Assembly (NCBI GenBank): GCA_963556495.2
Contig: OY747713.1
Location: 683,399 to 747,398, forward strand
Origin: Valencia hispanica
Lineage: Eukaryota > Chordata > Actinopteri > Cyprinodontiformes > Valenciidae
DNA length: 64,000 bases
Direction of reading: 5' to 3'
Each line of letters begins with the position of its first letter. The first letter of the stretch is position 1. The notes beneath the pieces are model-generated. The model was not told the DNA's origin. It ran no database searches and saw only the letters and a list, made by a program, of their open reading frames with translations. Below, in pieces: positions 60,101 through 64,000 of the stretch. Both the position numbers and the translations under genes were made by a program.

Positions 60101-61939
60101 ACAACACCTGAGTTGACCTTTGACCCTTCAAGATGGCTGTAAAAGGGACGGTGAAAATGAAGGGGGGTGGGGGTGACTGCCAACATGCACGACCCCGCAG
60201 CATGCCACGCCCACCCGCCCGCCCACTGACCGTCCAGGCGCCACTCACCAACCGCACGTTCCTCACAACGTCGCGTTCCCTCGGCTACAGCGAGAGCGCC
60301 GCGACACAGGAAGGCAGAGGGGAGAGGTCAGAGGTCAGGGTAAGCAGACAAGAATTAGAACAAAGGAAAGAAAAAAAGGCTCAAAGAAGGACAGAGAAGT
60401 GCAGAACGGTTACAAGATGGAAGCCAGGAATGAAATTAGTGTTTCATAGTGAGCAAAGCCTCAGCATCTACAGAAGACATCTAGAAGACATGCAGACCAG
60501 AAACTCTGCTGATCTCTGCAGCTGGAGTCAGCATGAGGAGAAGAAGAAGAAAATCCACAGGAGGAGGAGGAGAAGAAGAAGAAGAATACTCACCAGAGTC
60601 TCTCCTGAGAGGACCTCCAGCAGGGAGATGAGGTTGTGTCCATCTCGGAGGTCTTCATAGAGGTCGGTGATGTGCCGCTGGGCCTGAAACAGAAACATCC
60701 GATTGGTTCATTCTACAGACACATGACATGATCTACAGTCTTCTAGACAGGCTCAGATATATTCATACACCCTCACTGCCACTAGCTAACATCTCCACCT
60801 TCAGCTTCTGGCATCATTCTGGCTGACCTTTGACCTTGGAGGCCTCAGCCGGTGTTATCCAGCCCAGAACCAGTCTGGTCCATCAGACCCAAACTGCTCC
60901 CCTCAGAAGAAAGGAGACTGCTTATGATGGTCTGCATGAAGTGGAAACTGCTGGAACACCAGTAGCTCGGCTCCCAGTGAAACCAGTTCATTGTCATCAT
61001 GGACTGGGAGGCTGCTGGGAGAAGATAGAAGCTCCTGCTCCAAGATGAAGTCCTGAAGCTGAACCAGCAGCTGTCCTCTGGAGGAATCAAGGTTGCTCCA
61101 ATTATTAAGCAGAGGGGAGGCAGCATCATGCTGTGGGGTTGTTTTACTGCTGGTGGAACTCATTGGTTGAAGCATGGACCCAGTTTGATGCTCCATCAGA
61201 ACCCAACACAAGTCCAAACTGGTTCTGGACTGGATGAAGCGGGCTAGCATTTAGCAGAATCATGTCAGAACCTGGTGGCTCCAACTGGGCTGAAGGATCA
61301 TCCTTCTCTTATTCTGAACAGAACCACAGCAGGTCTGTAAAGTTCTAGATGAGTTCTGGAGTCATGCATGATCAGAACCGCCTCTGGACCTCTTCAGATT
61401 ACAGGTCAGGGTCCGACTGATGCAGGAAAACCAGACATCTGGAAGACATTATTGTGTTTCATCTTCAAGGCTCCAGCTCAACCCGACTCAACAGAACCAG
61501 AACCTGCAGAAATCTGGAGCAGTTACTGTATAAACAATTAGAAAATGAATGTTTTATTGACGTTTTGCTGATAGAAATCAGGTTTCTGAGGCATTTTTCA
61601 TCATGTTGTCGAGTTGTTTGAGTTTGTTAGTCGTTTCAAGACATGAAGGAACGATTTGAATAAAAACACGTCAACTACAATCGTCTTTTGATTCAACCGA
61701 TTTTAATAGATTCATCCGGTGCAGTTCAATCACAGCACTGCGTTCTAATGCTAGGAATAAACCCAAAGCAGAACATTCATGCCCAACTTCTCACTCTCAG
61801 CAGCTAAATGTAACCAAAGCAGAAACGTCTCGGAAAGCTGTTAGAAAAGAGGAAAAGTGTGAGGTTAGGAGTGAGAAGCTGAGGAAAACTCAGACATGCA
61901 GGCAGCAATGACTCTGTGTCCTACCTCTGCCTTCCAGTG
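11953..61939 (-). CDS. plec: Plectin gene, overall span of exons found in the window
   Basis: Plectin is a giant cytolinker. It ties intermediate filaments to actin, microtubules, hemidesmosomes, focal adhesions, the nuclear envelope and Z-discs. Thirty constitutive exons read in consistent phase from the CH1 domain at 60.7 kb to the stop at 11.95 kb (13,482 coding bases). The layout is that of vertebrate plectin: two CH domains, plakin domain with SH3, one long rod exon, then one 6.2-kb last exon with six plakin-repeat domains. Residue-level similarity to mammalian plectin is strong, for example [18 protein letters not shown] and [18 protein letters not shown]. The rod exon and the absence of spectraplakin repeats exclude dystonin and MACF1; the CH domains exclude epiplakin and desmoplakin. 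Missing are the first CH1 exon and the usual alternative first exons, beyond the right edge. The window has no frameshift in the coding path, so the gene looks functional. Whether this is pleca or plecb is not resolved. Confidence 0.97.
18330..18403. repeat. Fold-back repeat with GAAACGTCTTC arms
   Basis: The left arm (18330-18358, starting GAAGACGTTTCACC) and right arm (18374-18403, ending GGTGAAACGTCTTC) are imperfect inverted copies of about 29 bases with a 15-base loop. This palindromic sequence is familiar to me as a dispersed fish repeat. I assign no class. Confidence 0.7.
18596..19439. mobile_element. Candidate non-autonomous DNA transposon
   Basis: The left end TTTAAAGACCCACTC and the inverted right end TTAAAGTCCAACTCCGG resemble each other as decayed terminal inverted repeats. 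The interior is GC-rich around 18800-18860 and 19200-19330, contains a GA run near 19135 and has no open transposase. The interior wording is familiar from dispersed fish repeats. The ends and class are uncertain. Confidence 0.4.
19547..22894 (-). CDS. plec: plec rod-domain exon (coiled coil)
   Basis: One exon of 3,348 bases encodes 1,116 residues in phase 0. The acceptor is CTAACACAG at 22895; the donor is CAG|GTAAAG at 19546. The protein is a continuous heptad coiled coil rich in Glu, Lys, Ala and Gln. Recurring [18 protein letters not shown] words are typical of the plectin rod, which dimerises the molecule into a dumbbell. Both the length and the single-exon layout match vertebrate plectin exon 31. 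Exon skipping here would give the known rodless isoform and keep frame. The many minus-strand AAG/GAG codons create long shadow ORFs on the other strand, which are not genes. Confidence 0.98.
23140..23880. repeat. AT-rich tract with recurrent GAGATA/TATCTC words
   Basis: Words such as GAGATAA, AATATCTCGAGATAA and TGAGATA recur more than a dozen times on both strands, often next to AAAATA. The tract is not a clean tandem array. It may be a decayed palindromic repeat or chance AT-rich sequence. Confidence 0.4.
24700..24862 (+). mobile_element. tRNA-derived SINE copy
   Basis: A tRNA-like B box (GGTTCAAATCC, 24765-24775) follows a weakly conserved A-box region and CTGCCTTGCACCCAGGAGG. Next comes CAGCCTGGGGTCTTTCTGC and GGTTCTCCCCAGGTACTCC, a core that is widespread in fish SINEs. 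The copy is diverged and sits antisense to plec in the intron. Confidence 0.75.
25292..25480. mobile_element. MITE with 22-bp inverted arms
   Basis: The perfect 22-base inverted arms lie at 25318-25339 and 25425-25446 (CCTGCAGGTTTTAGATGC core). They extend to 34 bases with two mismatches. The left end CAGGGGTGTCCGGCTCCAC resembles the start of a common fish CAGGGGTGTC element, probably hAT-type. No coding capacity is present. Confidence 0.65.
26360..26800 (+). pseudogene. Tc1/mariner transposase remnant, copy 1
   Basis: Broken frames encode GGGSIML followed by GCYAAAA (near 26609-26645). Further on comes [12 protein letters not shown] (near 26668-26700), matching the catalytic-core region of Tc1-like transposases. 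Frameshifts and gaps show that it is dead. It shares wording with the copy near 61.1 kb. Confidence 0.65.
27786..27884 (-). CDS. plec: plec exon before the rod ([11 protein letters not shown])
   Basis: Ninety-nine bases, phase 0. The 33 residues [11 protein letters not shown] to LEDDQ form the end of the plakin domain and the entry to the rod, close to mammalian [20 protein letters not shown]. The acceptor is TCTGCAG; the donor is CAG|GTGAGT. Confidence 0.96.
27922..28085. repeat. 33-bp minisatellite, about 5 copies
   Basis: The unit contains GAGGAGAAGGTTCTGGTC then TCCTGGTTCTAAG and is repeated nearly perfectly five times, starting within 40 bases upstream of the acceptor of the exon at 27786-27884. 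It is intronic. Confidence 0.95.
28168..29262. repeat. CCTC/CATC/TATC tetramer array with higher-order blocks
   Basis: The array is built of CCTC, CATC, TATC and ATCC tetramers, with CCATCTATCATC as a recurring phrase. A phrase with CATACCTCC recurs near 28477, 28678 and 29094. A second phrase, CTCCTCCATCACTCC, recurs near 28247, 28330 and 28864. Longer blocks have therefore been duplicated. The array fills most of the intron and ends about 13 bases from the splice donor at 29275. Confidence 0.95.
29276..29380 (-). CDS. plec: plec exon [12 protein letters not shown]
   Basis: 105 bases, 35 residues, phase 0, ending SDSIIQE. It matches the mammalian DYELQLITYKAQLEP...SVIQE segment at the end of the plakin domain. 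The donor GAG|GTTGGT is non-optimal and the CCTC satellite lies just beyond it. Confidence 0.95.
29462..29545 (-). CDS. plec: plec exon [13 protein letters not shown]
   Basis: 84 bases, 28 residues, phase 0, from the end of the plakin domain. The acceptor is CTTTCAG; the donor is AAG|GTACGT. Confidence 0.95.
29625..29981 (-). CDS. plec: plec exon of 357 bases, spectrin repeat
   Basis: 119 residues, phase 0, from [11 protein letters not shown] to QLAEEK. It contains [19 protein letters not shown] and RYYRES-like RSYRES, matching a late plectin spectrin repeat. The acceptor is GGCCAACAG; the donor is AAG|GTAGAG. Confidence 0.96.
30058..30196 (-). CDS. plec: plec exon [11 protein letters not shown]
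   Basis: 139 bases. The first base completes the split Lys codon of the preceding exon, and the exon ends in phase 0. It encodes [16 protein letters not shown] and onward, a plakin-domain spectrin repeat. The donor is AAG|GTAGCC. Confidence 0.95.
30423..30601 (-). CDS. plec: plec exon [13 protein letters not shown]
   Basis: 179 bases from phase 0 to phase 2, ending TVYLDK with the Lys codon split. The acceptor is TGTGGCAG; the donor is AA|GTTAGT. It is part of the plakin-domain spectrin repeats. Confidence 0.94.
30685..30842 (-). CDS. plec: plec exon [17 protein letters not shown]
   Basis: 158 bases. The first two bases complete a Gly codon, followed by [11 protein letters not shown] to KTAEQM. 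Mammalian counterparts include CISELKDIRLQLEACETRTVHRLRLP. The donor ATG|GTACCA is weak. Confidence 0.95.
31330..31513 (-). CDS. plec: plec exon [17 protein letters not shown]
   Basis: 184 bases from phase 0 to phase 1. It encodes [27 protein letters not shown] and GAEDRM, a plakin spectrin repeat. The acceptor is CTCTTTTCTCCAG. The upstream 13.9-kb intron is almost entirely the 39-bp satellite, which begins about 16 bases from this exon. The donor CAAG|GTTGGT is weak. Confidence 0.96.
31529..44136. repeat. 12.6-kb array of a 39-bp minisatellite in a plec intron
   Basis: About 323 copies of a 39-base unit (on the + strand GGTTCCTCCTGACTATAG then AACCAGTTAGGAACATAATC). Main variable sites are ATCAGG, ATCGGG or AAACGGG, and TATAG or TATGG. 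Occasional 38-base or shorter units are scattered through. Because 39 is 13 codons, two minus frames and one plus frame stay open and give false ORFs of up to 900 codons. Copies near 43.5-44.1 kb are the most diverged and include a 195-base higher-order duplication. On the plec strand each unit carries TTCCTAACTGG, a consensus branch-point word. The array lies in the intron between the exons at 45380-45506 and 31330-31513. Confidence 0.98.
31548..31552 (-). promoter_or_regulatory. plec: Predicted splicing branch point of the satellite intron
   Basis: On the minus strand CCTAAC places a consensus branch adenosine at 31549, 35 bases before the terminal G of the acceptor CTCTTTTCTCCAG. No AG dinucleotide lies between them, because the unit's usual TATAG is TATGG here. 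The word belongs to the last satellite unit. This is a prediction from consensus rules. Confidence 0.5.
44137..45379. other. plec: Unique part of the satellite-bearing plec intron
   Basis: About 1.24 kb between the 39-bp array and the donor ATG|GTAACC of the exon at 45380. It is AT-rich with a short open stretch on the + strand (44380-44673) that I do not recognise. No mobile element is identified. Confidence 0.5.
45380..45506 (-). CDS. plec: plec exon [13 protein letters not shown]
   Basis: 127 bases. The first base completes a Gly codon, and the exon ends in phase 0 at INSWNVTM. It encodes [20 protein letters not shown] and [11 protein letters not shown], like mammalian SLLAWQSLSRDVQLIRSW. 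The donor ATG|GTAACC is weak and opens the 13.9-kb intron. Confidence 0.95.
45683..45837 (-). CDS. plec: plec exon [12 protein letters not shown] (SH3, second half)
   Basis: 155 bases from phase 0 to phase 2. [35 protein letters not shown] and LVPP form the larger part of the SH3 domain that is inserted in a plakin spectrin repeat. SH3 hallmarks such as the paired acidic/Trp ligand groove are degenerate, as is usual in plakins. The acceptor is CTGCAG; the donor is GG|GTAAGA. Confidence 0.96.
45868..47250. repeat. GC-rich 38/42-bp minisatellite filling a plec intron
   Basis: About 34 units of CCCCCTGACCCGGACACC plus CCGCTCTACGCCG. Units are 38 bases with one CGTC and 42 with CGTCCGTC. Variants include GGAAACC for GGACACC and ACG for GCG. 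The array occupies nearly all of the 1,423-base intron between exons at 47261 and 45837 and touches the donor region within 10 bases. Confidence 0.97.
47261..47413 (-). CDS. plec: plec exon [15 protein letters not shown] (SH3, first part)
   Basis: 153 bases, 51 residues, phase 0. It contains [11 protein letters not shown] and AVCDFKQME; the latter begins the SH3 domain (mammalian AVCDYKQVEV). The donor GAG|GTGAGT is followed at once by satellite sequence. Confidence 0.96.
47718..47843 (-). CDS. plec: plec exon [14 protein letters not shown]
   Basis: 126 bases, 42 residues, phase 0, ending [12 protein letters not shown]. Spectrin repeat of the plakin domain. The acceptor is TGTGCAG; the donor is GCA|GTGAGT. 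Confidence 0.96.
47926..48021 (-). CDS. plec: plec exon [15 protein letters not shown]
   Basis: 96 bases, 32 residues, phase 0, containing [17 protein letters not shown], nearly identical to mammalian plectin. The donor is CAG|GTACGC. Confidence 0.97.
48107..48211 (-). CDS. plec: plec exon [13 protein letters not shown]
   Basis: 105 bases, 35 residues, phase 0, ending GHPARQTIE. Spectrin repeat of the plakin domain. The acceptor is GTGCTGCAG; the donor is GAG|GTGAGA. Confidence 0.96.
48300..48461 (-). CDS. plec: plec exon [16 protein letters not shown]
   Basis: 162 bases, 54 residues, phase 0. It includes [20 protein letters not shown] and NTNM..KKESYS, among the most conserved plakin-domain words. 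The donor TCG|GTGCGG is non-consensus. Confidence 0.97.
48546..48623 (-). CDS. plec: plec exon [16 protein letters not shown]
   Basis: 78 bases, 26 residues, phase 0, a plakin spectrin-repeat segment. The acceptor is TCCTCCAG; the donor is CTG|GTGAGG. Confidence 0.96.
48713..49094 (-). CDS. plec: plec exon [15 protein letters not shown] with coding minisatellite
   Basis: 382 bases from phase 2 (split Arg) to phase 0. The conserved start is [22 protein letters not shown]. Then comes a linker carrying a five-residue repeat, PMTQV, four times after AQI. The conserved [20 protein letters not shown] and [20 protein letters not shown] follow. In mammals the linker is short and unrepeated (a single VTQV-like word), so the repeat is a lineage-specific expansion of a 15-bp minisatellite in coding DNA. 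The donor is GAG|GTACGA. Confidence 0.96.
48946..49021. repeat. plec: 15-bp coding minisatellite in plec
   Basis: Four near-perfect copies of GACCTGGGTCATGGG on the + strand, flanked by degenerate copies (GTGTGGACCTGGG and GATCTGGGCGG). The period keeps frame and adds five-residue steps to the linker between two spectrin repeats. Confidence 0.95.
49251..49405 (-). CDS. plec: plec exon [17 protein letters not shown]
   Basis: 155 bases from phase 0 to phase 2. It includes [20 protein letters not shown] and [12 protein letters not shown], strongly conserved with mammalian plectin (first plakin spectrin repeats). The acceptor is TCACCGCAG; the donor is AG|GTAAAT. Confidence 0.97.
49406..49959. 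other. plec: plec intron without recognised elements
   Basis: 554 bases, partly AT-rich (49680-49890). No mobile element or coding segment recognised. Confidence 0.6.
49960..50053 (-). CDS. plec: plec exon [15 protein letters not shown]
   Basis: 94 bases. The first base completes Arg and the exon ends in phase 0. [20 protein letters not shown] and [11 protein letters not shown] lie in the first spectrin repeat of the plakin domain. The donor is ACG|GTGAGA. Confidence 0.96.
50454..50581 (-). CDS. plec: plec exon [16 protein letters not shown]
   Basis: 128 bases from phase 0 to phase 2. [20 protein letters not shown] and [18 protein letters not shown] are close to mammalian plectin. The intron downstream of it (50054-50453) has no recognised element beyond a short C run near 50230. 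The donor is AG|GTAAGG. Confidence 0.97.
50653..50748 (-). CDS. plec: plec exon [18 protein letters not shown]
   Basis: 96 bases, 32 residues, phase 0. Start of the plakin domain. The acceptor is CTCCGCAG; the donor is GAG|GTGAGT. Confidence 0.97.
50827..50946 (-). CDS. plec: plec exon [15 protein letters not shown]
   Basis: 120 bases, 40 residues, phase 0. [20 protein letters not shown] is typical of plakins after the CH domains. The donor GAG|GTGGCT is weak. Confidence 0.97.
51230..51800 (+). mobile_element. L2-type LINE fragment
   Basis: Broken frames encode [33 protein letters not shown], a [12 protein letters not shown] word and [20 protein letters not shown], the 3' reverse-transcriptase region of fish L2-type elements. 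Several stops and frame changes show decay. It lies antisense to plec, in the intron between exons 51998 and 50827. Confidence 0.75.
51892..51998 (-). CDS. plec: plec exon [18 protein letters not shown] (CH2 end)
   Basis: 107 bases. It completes the Asp codon and ends in phase 0 at [29 protein letters not shown] with DAMPRVPD is the end of the second CH domain of the actin-binding domain. The donor is AAC|GTGAGT. Confidence 0.98.
52077..52192 (-). CDS. plec: plec exon [14 protein letters not shown] (CH2)
   Basis: 116 bases. The first base completes a codon split in phase 2, and the exon ends in phase 1. [20 protein letters not shown] and [14 protein letters not shown] are CH2 words. The acceptor is CCCCTGCAG; the donor is AAG|GTGAGC. 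Confidence 0.98.
52300..52432 (-). mobile_element. tRNA-derived SINE copy, antisense of window
   Basis: On the minus strand GGGGCGTCGTGGTTAGAGCC holds an A-box-like word (52403-52413). GTTCAAGTCCC (52383-52393) is a B-box-like word at normal tRNA spacing, and an unrelated tail follows. The copy is in the same orientation as plec. Confidence 0.6.
52732..52946 (-). CDS. Candidate alternative first exon inside plec
   Basis: An ATG at 52946 opens a reading frame whose 215 bases up to an AT|GTACGC donor at 52731 end in phase 2, exactly what the next plec exon (52192) accepts. The peptide is basic and then serine/acid-rich: [28 protein letters not shown] and [11 protein letters not shown]. The third codon positions are GC-rich like the flanking real exons, unlike the surrounding intron. 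A TATAAAA word lies about 22 bases upstream of the ATG. If used, the product would begin within the second CH domain and lack actin-binding capacity, as in the CH-less epithelial dystonin isoform. I recognise no known plectin first exon in it. It could be a chance ORF. Confidence 0.3.
53435..53510. repeat. Widespread fish repeat fragment (TTTATTGATCCCAGAGGG)
   Basis: A TTCAATTCAA stretch is followed by AATACTTTATTGATCCCAG and AGGGAAATTAAG. This wording occurs in very many fish loci. The element class is not assigned. Confidence 0.55.
53824..53865. repeat. Perfect 19-bp inverted repeat with 4-base loop
   Basis: The arm AGCGGCCAGAAGTTCAGGA at 53824-53842 is followed, after AAAC, by its exact complement at 53847-53865. 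It lies in the plec intron between the exons at 55340 and 52192. The loop is too short for a usual microRNA precursor. Confidence 0.95.
54120..54170. repeat. Compound CAG/AAG trinucleotide microsatellite
   Basis: About eight CAG copies are followed by seven AAG/GAA copies. It is intronic in plec. Confidence 0.95.
54171..55339. other. plec: plec intron, part without recognised elements
   Basis: Together with 52947-53434 and 53511-53823, this completes the 3.1-kb intron between the CH2 exons. I recognise no element here. Confidence 0.5.
55340..55506 (-). CDS. plec: plec exon [18 protein letters not shown] (CH1-CH2)
   Basis: 167 bases from phase 0 to phase 2. [38 protein letters not shown] and [15 protein letters not shown] span the CH1-CH2 linker and the start of CH2, nearly as in mammals. 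The acceptor is GTCTCTGCAG; the donor is CAG|GTGAGA. Confidence 0.98.
55507..57595. other. plec: plec intron, part without recognised elements
   Basis: About 2.1 kb between the CH-linker exon and an L2 fragment. Short open stretches show no family resemblance and no repeat was identified with confidence. Confidence 0.5.
57600..58738 (+). mobile_element. L2-type LINE 3' end, about 1.1 kb
   Basis: It starts with [20 protein letters not shown] (reverse-transcriptase motif region) and a degenerate [12 protein letters not shown] word near 57730. Next come [38 protein letters not shown] and SLHWLPV-like words. It ends in a TGTAAAGCACCGTGAATTACC-like tail with TTGCCTTG. Stops and frameshifts make it a pseudogene. 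It lies antisense to plec, and its end is only 23 bases from the donor of the exon at 58762. Confidence 0.85.
58762..58854 (-). CDS. plec: plec exon [18 protein letters not shown] (CH1)
   Basis: 93 bases, 31 residues, phase 0, from [20 protein letters not shown] to WTIILHFQ, the core helix of CH1. The acceptor is CCTTTTCAG; the donor is CAG|GTAAAG. Confidence 0.98.
58940..59017 (-). CDS. plec: plec exon [18 protein letters not shown] (CH1)
   Basis: 78 bases, 26 residues, phase 0, ending LDFLKRRQ, in CH1. The acceptor is TCTCTTTCAG; the donor is CAG|GTCAGG. Confidence 0.98.
59018..60248. other. plec: plec intron, AT-rich
   Basis: About 1.2 kb, strongly AT-rich at 59500-60000. No recognised element. 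Confidence 0.55.
60249..60284 (-). CDS. plec: plec alternative 36-base microexon in CH1
   Basis: Between a CTGTAG acceptor and a TTG|GTGAGT donor lie 36 bases encoding [12 protein letters not shown] in phase 0. Both neighbours are in phase 0, so it can be included or skipped. Mammalian plectin has an optional 12-residue exon of this kind (called 3-alpha) with a RERDV-type start at the same position. The repeated PRE start of this exon and of the next (PREKGR) suggests exon duplication. It sits in GC-rich sequence unlike the intron. Confidence 0.8.
60594..60683 (-). CDS. plec: plec exon [18 protein letters not shown] (CH1)
   Basis: 90 bases, 30 residues, phase 0, ending [10 protein letters not shown], in CH1. 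The acceptor is TCTGTTTCAG; the donor is CTG|GTGAGT. A GAA/GGA-rich purine tract (60536-60586) lies right beside the donor on the + strand. Confidence 0.98.
60850..61400 (+). pseudogene. Tc1/mariner transposase remnant, copy 2
   Basis: Frames encode [15 protein letters not shown] (near 61110-61155) and, in another frame, [14 protein letters not shown] (near 61203-61245), as in Tc1-like transposases. It is antisense to plec and broken. It shares the CAAACTGGTTCTGGACTG stretch with the remnant near 26.7 kb. Confidence 0.65.
61925..61939 (-). CDS. plec: plec alternative 15-base microexon (HWKAE)
   Basis: Between a CCATCAG acceptor and a GAG|GTAGGA donor lie 15 bases encoding HWKAE in phase 0. 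Mammalian plectin has an optional five-residue exon (2-alpha, HWRAE) at this exact place, just before AQRHI. The match in length, phase, position and four of five residues makes the call strong despite the small size. Confidence 0.85.
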
Positions 61940-62690
61940 CTGATGGGAAGGATGGAAGGATGGAAGGAAGGATGGAGAGAAGAAACAGTTTGGTGTGAGA
62001 AGATGGAAAACGTCATGGAAATGTGAGAGAAACAGAGAGCAGCCTGTGCTTCATCCTAAATCTGCTGTAATGTTGTCAGGTTCATCCCGAGTCTCTCACA
62101 CTCAAACCGGATCATCCCAGACGGAGATGATGACCAGACATTCCGACTTTATCGACCGCTGAGAGAAAACGAACTTTAATCCGTCACAGCGCCACCCGCA
62201 GGAAAACTGAACAGCGTGCAGCCAGAGCGAAGCGCGGATTCATAAAACCTTTTTATTCCAAATAAACTGTAGATTTATGTTTCAACTTTAAGCTTTGTTT
62301 TGCATCTACAGTCTGAGTCTGTTCAGATTTATTTGGGTTTTAGTTGAGATAAACTCTTAATAAACTCATTCAAGTTTGGCTTTTATGGCTCTTAAAGTGC
62401 AAATACAATAAAACAATATAGACTACATCTGAATAAATACAATAAAATTATTAAAACCCAAATTAGCATACGCAGCATGAAATAAGAAAGGGTTCATGTG
62501 GACCTTCAGGAACCGGTTCTGCTGATTAAAACTGGGTTTGGTTAAACCTAAAGGTCAGAGAACCTGAAGCGTTGGATGAATCAGGTTCAGGTCCAAACGA
62601 TCCGTTTATGGACGATAACGACCAGAACCAGTAAAAAAGTTGAAGAGAGGAACGTTGCAGAAGATCCAGGATCTCACCAGCAGCAGAAAT
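61940..62690. other. plec: plec intron, no gene recognised
   Basis: About 750 bases with a GGAAGGAT-type simple run at 61941-61978. The first actin-binding-domain exon is not found here or further right. Confidence 0.5.
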
Positions 62691-62694
62691 ATGC

Positions 62695-63340
62695 TTAACC
62701 TCAGGGCTCCGTCCTCGGACCTCTTCTTTTTATTATTTAGATTCCTCCTTTAGGAACAATCTTCTGTAAGTTCAACATTAGTTTTGCTGATGATACTCAG
62801 CTCTACTTATCGAATAAGCCACGCTCTTCTTTTCCACCCTCTTGTCTTTCTGACATTGAATTGTGGTTTATCTCTAATCTTCTGGCAACACTGAACTTCT
62901 TCCTGTGGAACTAAGTCTACGTTTTTCCCTCAGCATTGATGATTCCCTCGTCCTTCCATCCCTTCAACTCAAGAGTCTTACAGTTATTCTTGATAGTAAA
63001 CTATCATTTCAATCTCACATAAATTATCTAACGCGGTCTGATTATTTTAACCTTTGAAATATATCTTGTTTACGTCCCTCATGCTTCCACTATCTTGGTT
63101 CATAGTCTTCTTACTTCCTGCATTGATTACTGTAATGCTTTGCTTTTCAGTCTTCCTCATAAATCTCTCCATAAACTTCAATTGGTTCAAAATTAATCTG
63201 CTCATTACAAAAACTCCCTCTTTTCTTCATATCACCCCGATTCTCCATAAACTTCATTGGCTCCCGATCAAATTTCCAATAATCTACAAACTTCCTCTGT
63301 ATACATTTAGATTGTCCATAATTTGGCCCCTCCTCCTATG
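62695..63340 (+). mobile_element. Decayed L2-type LINE fragment
   Basis: LRAPSSDLFFL-like sequence is followed by words such as VILDSKLSFQSHIN, LH*LL*CFAFQSS and FINFIGSRSNFQ in changing frames. These parallel the YCN and LHWLP region of L2-type reverse transcriptases. Old and AT-rich copy. Confidence 0.6.
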
Positions 63341-63824
63341 CAGCGGCGCTGAAACTGATGGTGGAGGCCCAGAAACCTGAACCCATCAGGACAGGATCCC
63401 AATGGACGCATCAGGAATGTTCTTCTGGTTCTGGAAAGCGTAGAGAACATAATGTGGTCCGAATGTGGACCGGGTCAGATCCAAACCTTTAATCATTCGG
63501 CGAATCAACCAAAACAATGTTTATTTATGTTGACAAACATCTGTGATTATTCAGTTTAGTGTGTTTTATGTTTCTGCCGTGAAACTGAGTCGATATTTAG
63601 CTTGTCGGGTTGTTTGGTTCCAGCTCAGCGGGTCGGATTTTATTCCCTCAGACGGGCCTCAAGTTAAATCCATAAAAACTTGTTTGGACCAGAAATTAAA
63701 TCAACACTGTGATTAAACTCTGAGTAAAATAAAGAGTCCGCTCAACGAATAAAAGGATAAACGACTTTTATTTGGAAACAAAATCCACCTTCAGCTTTAA
63801 GGCTTTGTTACTTGATTCAGTCCA

Positions 63825-63864
<40 letters not shown>

Positions 63865-64000
63865 GAGCTGCAGTGGATGAGATGATCGACTAGAACCCTG
63901 AGAACCTGAGACTCTGTTCTGTTGGAGGATATTTAGGAACATTTCTGTCCCATATTTTGGTGCAAAGTCAGATGACCTTTCATGCACTAAGGCCCCGCCC
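63341..64000. other. plec: plec intron up to right edge
   Basis: No gene recognised. A hexanucleotide run of about six CCAGAA/AACCAG copies lies at 63827-63864. Confidence 0.5.

Overview
This window is vertebrate nuclear DNA, almost certainly from a teleost fish. The evidence is a plectin gene split into vertebrate-style exons, fish-typical retroelements (a Rex3/RTE 3' fragment ending in GATG repeats, L2-type LINE pieces, tRNA-derived SINEs, Tc1/mariner remnants) and very long uncollapsed satellites that suggest a long-read assembly. The frequent AGAACC/GGTTCT wording of the introns reminds me of cyprinodontiform or other percomorph fishes, but that is an impression and not a result.

The window is dominated by one gene, plectin (plec), on the minus strand from about 61.9 kb down to 11.95 kb. 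I could place 30 constitutive exons with splice sites and consistent reading phase. They total 13,482 coding bases, which is 4,493 residues plus the stop codon. In order they encode most of the actin-binding domain (two CH domains, 62-51.9 kb), the plakin domain of spectrin repeats with an SH3 insert (50.9-27.8 kb), a single 3,348-base exon for the coiled-coil rod (22.9-19.5 kb) and a single 6,201-base last exon for the six plakin-repeat domains and the Gly-Ser-Arg tail (18.2-11.95 kb). Two optional microexons in the CH1 region, 15 and 36 bases long, can be recognised. The first actin-binding-domain exon and all alternative first exons of the standard isoforms lie beyond the right edge. Assignment to pleca or plecb was not possible.

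Downstream of plec (to the left) lie an AT-rich spacer, a 15-bp minisatellite, a Rex3-like fragment and, at 6.76-7.05 kb on the minus strand, an exon coding a divergent but zinc-ligand-complete DM domain (dmrt family). A possible second dmrt exon sits at 5.9-6.1 kb, directly against a satellite of at least 5.8 kb made of GATG-type tetramers that fills the left edge.

Roughly a third of the window is tandem repeat: tetramers at 1-5815, a 15-bp unit at 8.47-9.40 kb, a 33-bp unit at 27.9 kb, CCTC/CATC tetramers at 28.2-29.26 kb, a 12.6-kb array of a 39-bp unit at 31.53-44.14 kb, and a 38/42-bp GC-rich unit at 45.87-47.25 kb. The last four all sit inside plec introns, and three of those reach to within a few tens of bases of a splice site. 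The most interesting signal is the 39-bp array. Every unit carries a consensus branch-point word on the gene's strand, and the unit next to the acceptor of the exon at 31330-31513 appears to supply that intron's branch point. A 15-bp minisatellite has also expanded inside plec coding sequence (48.95-49.02 kb). An intronic candidate for an alternative first exon lies at 52.73-52.95 kb.
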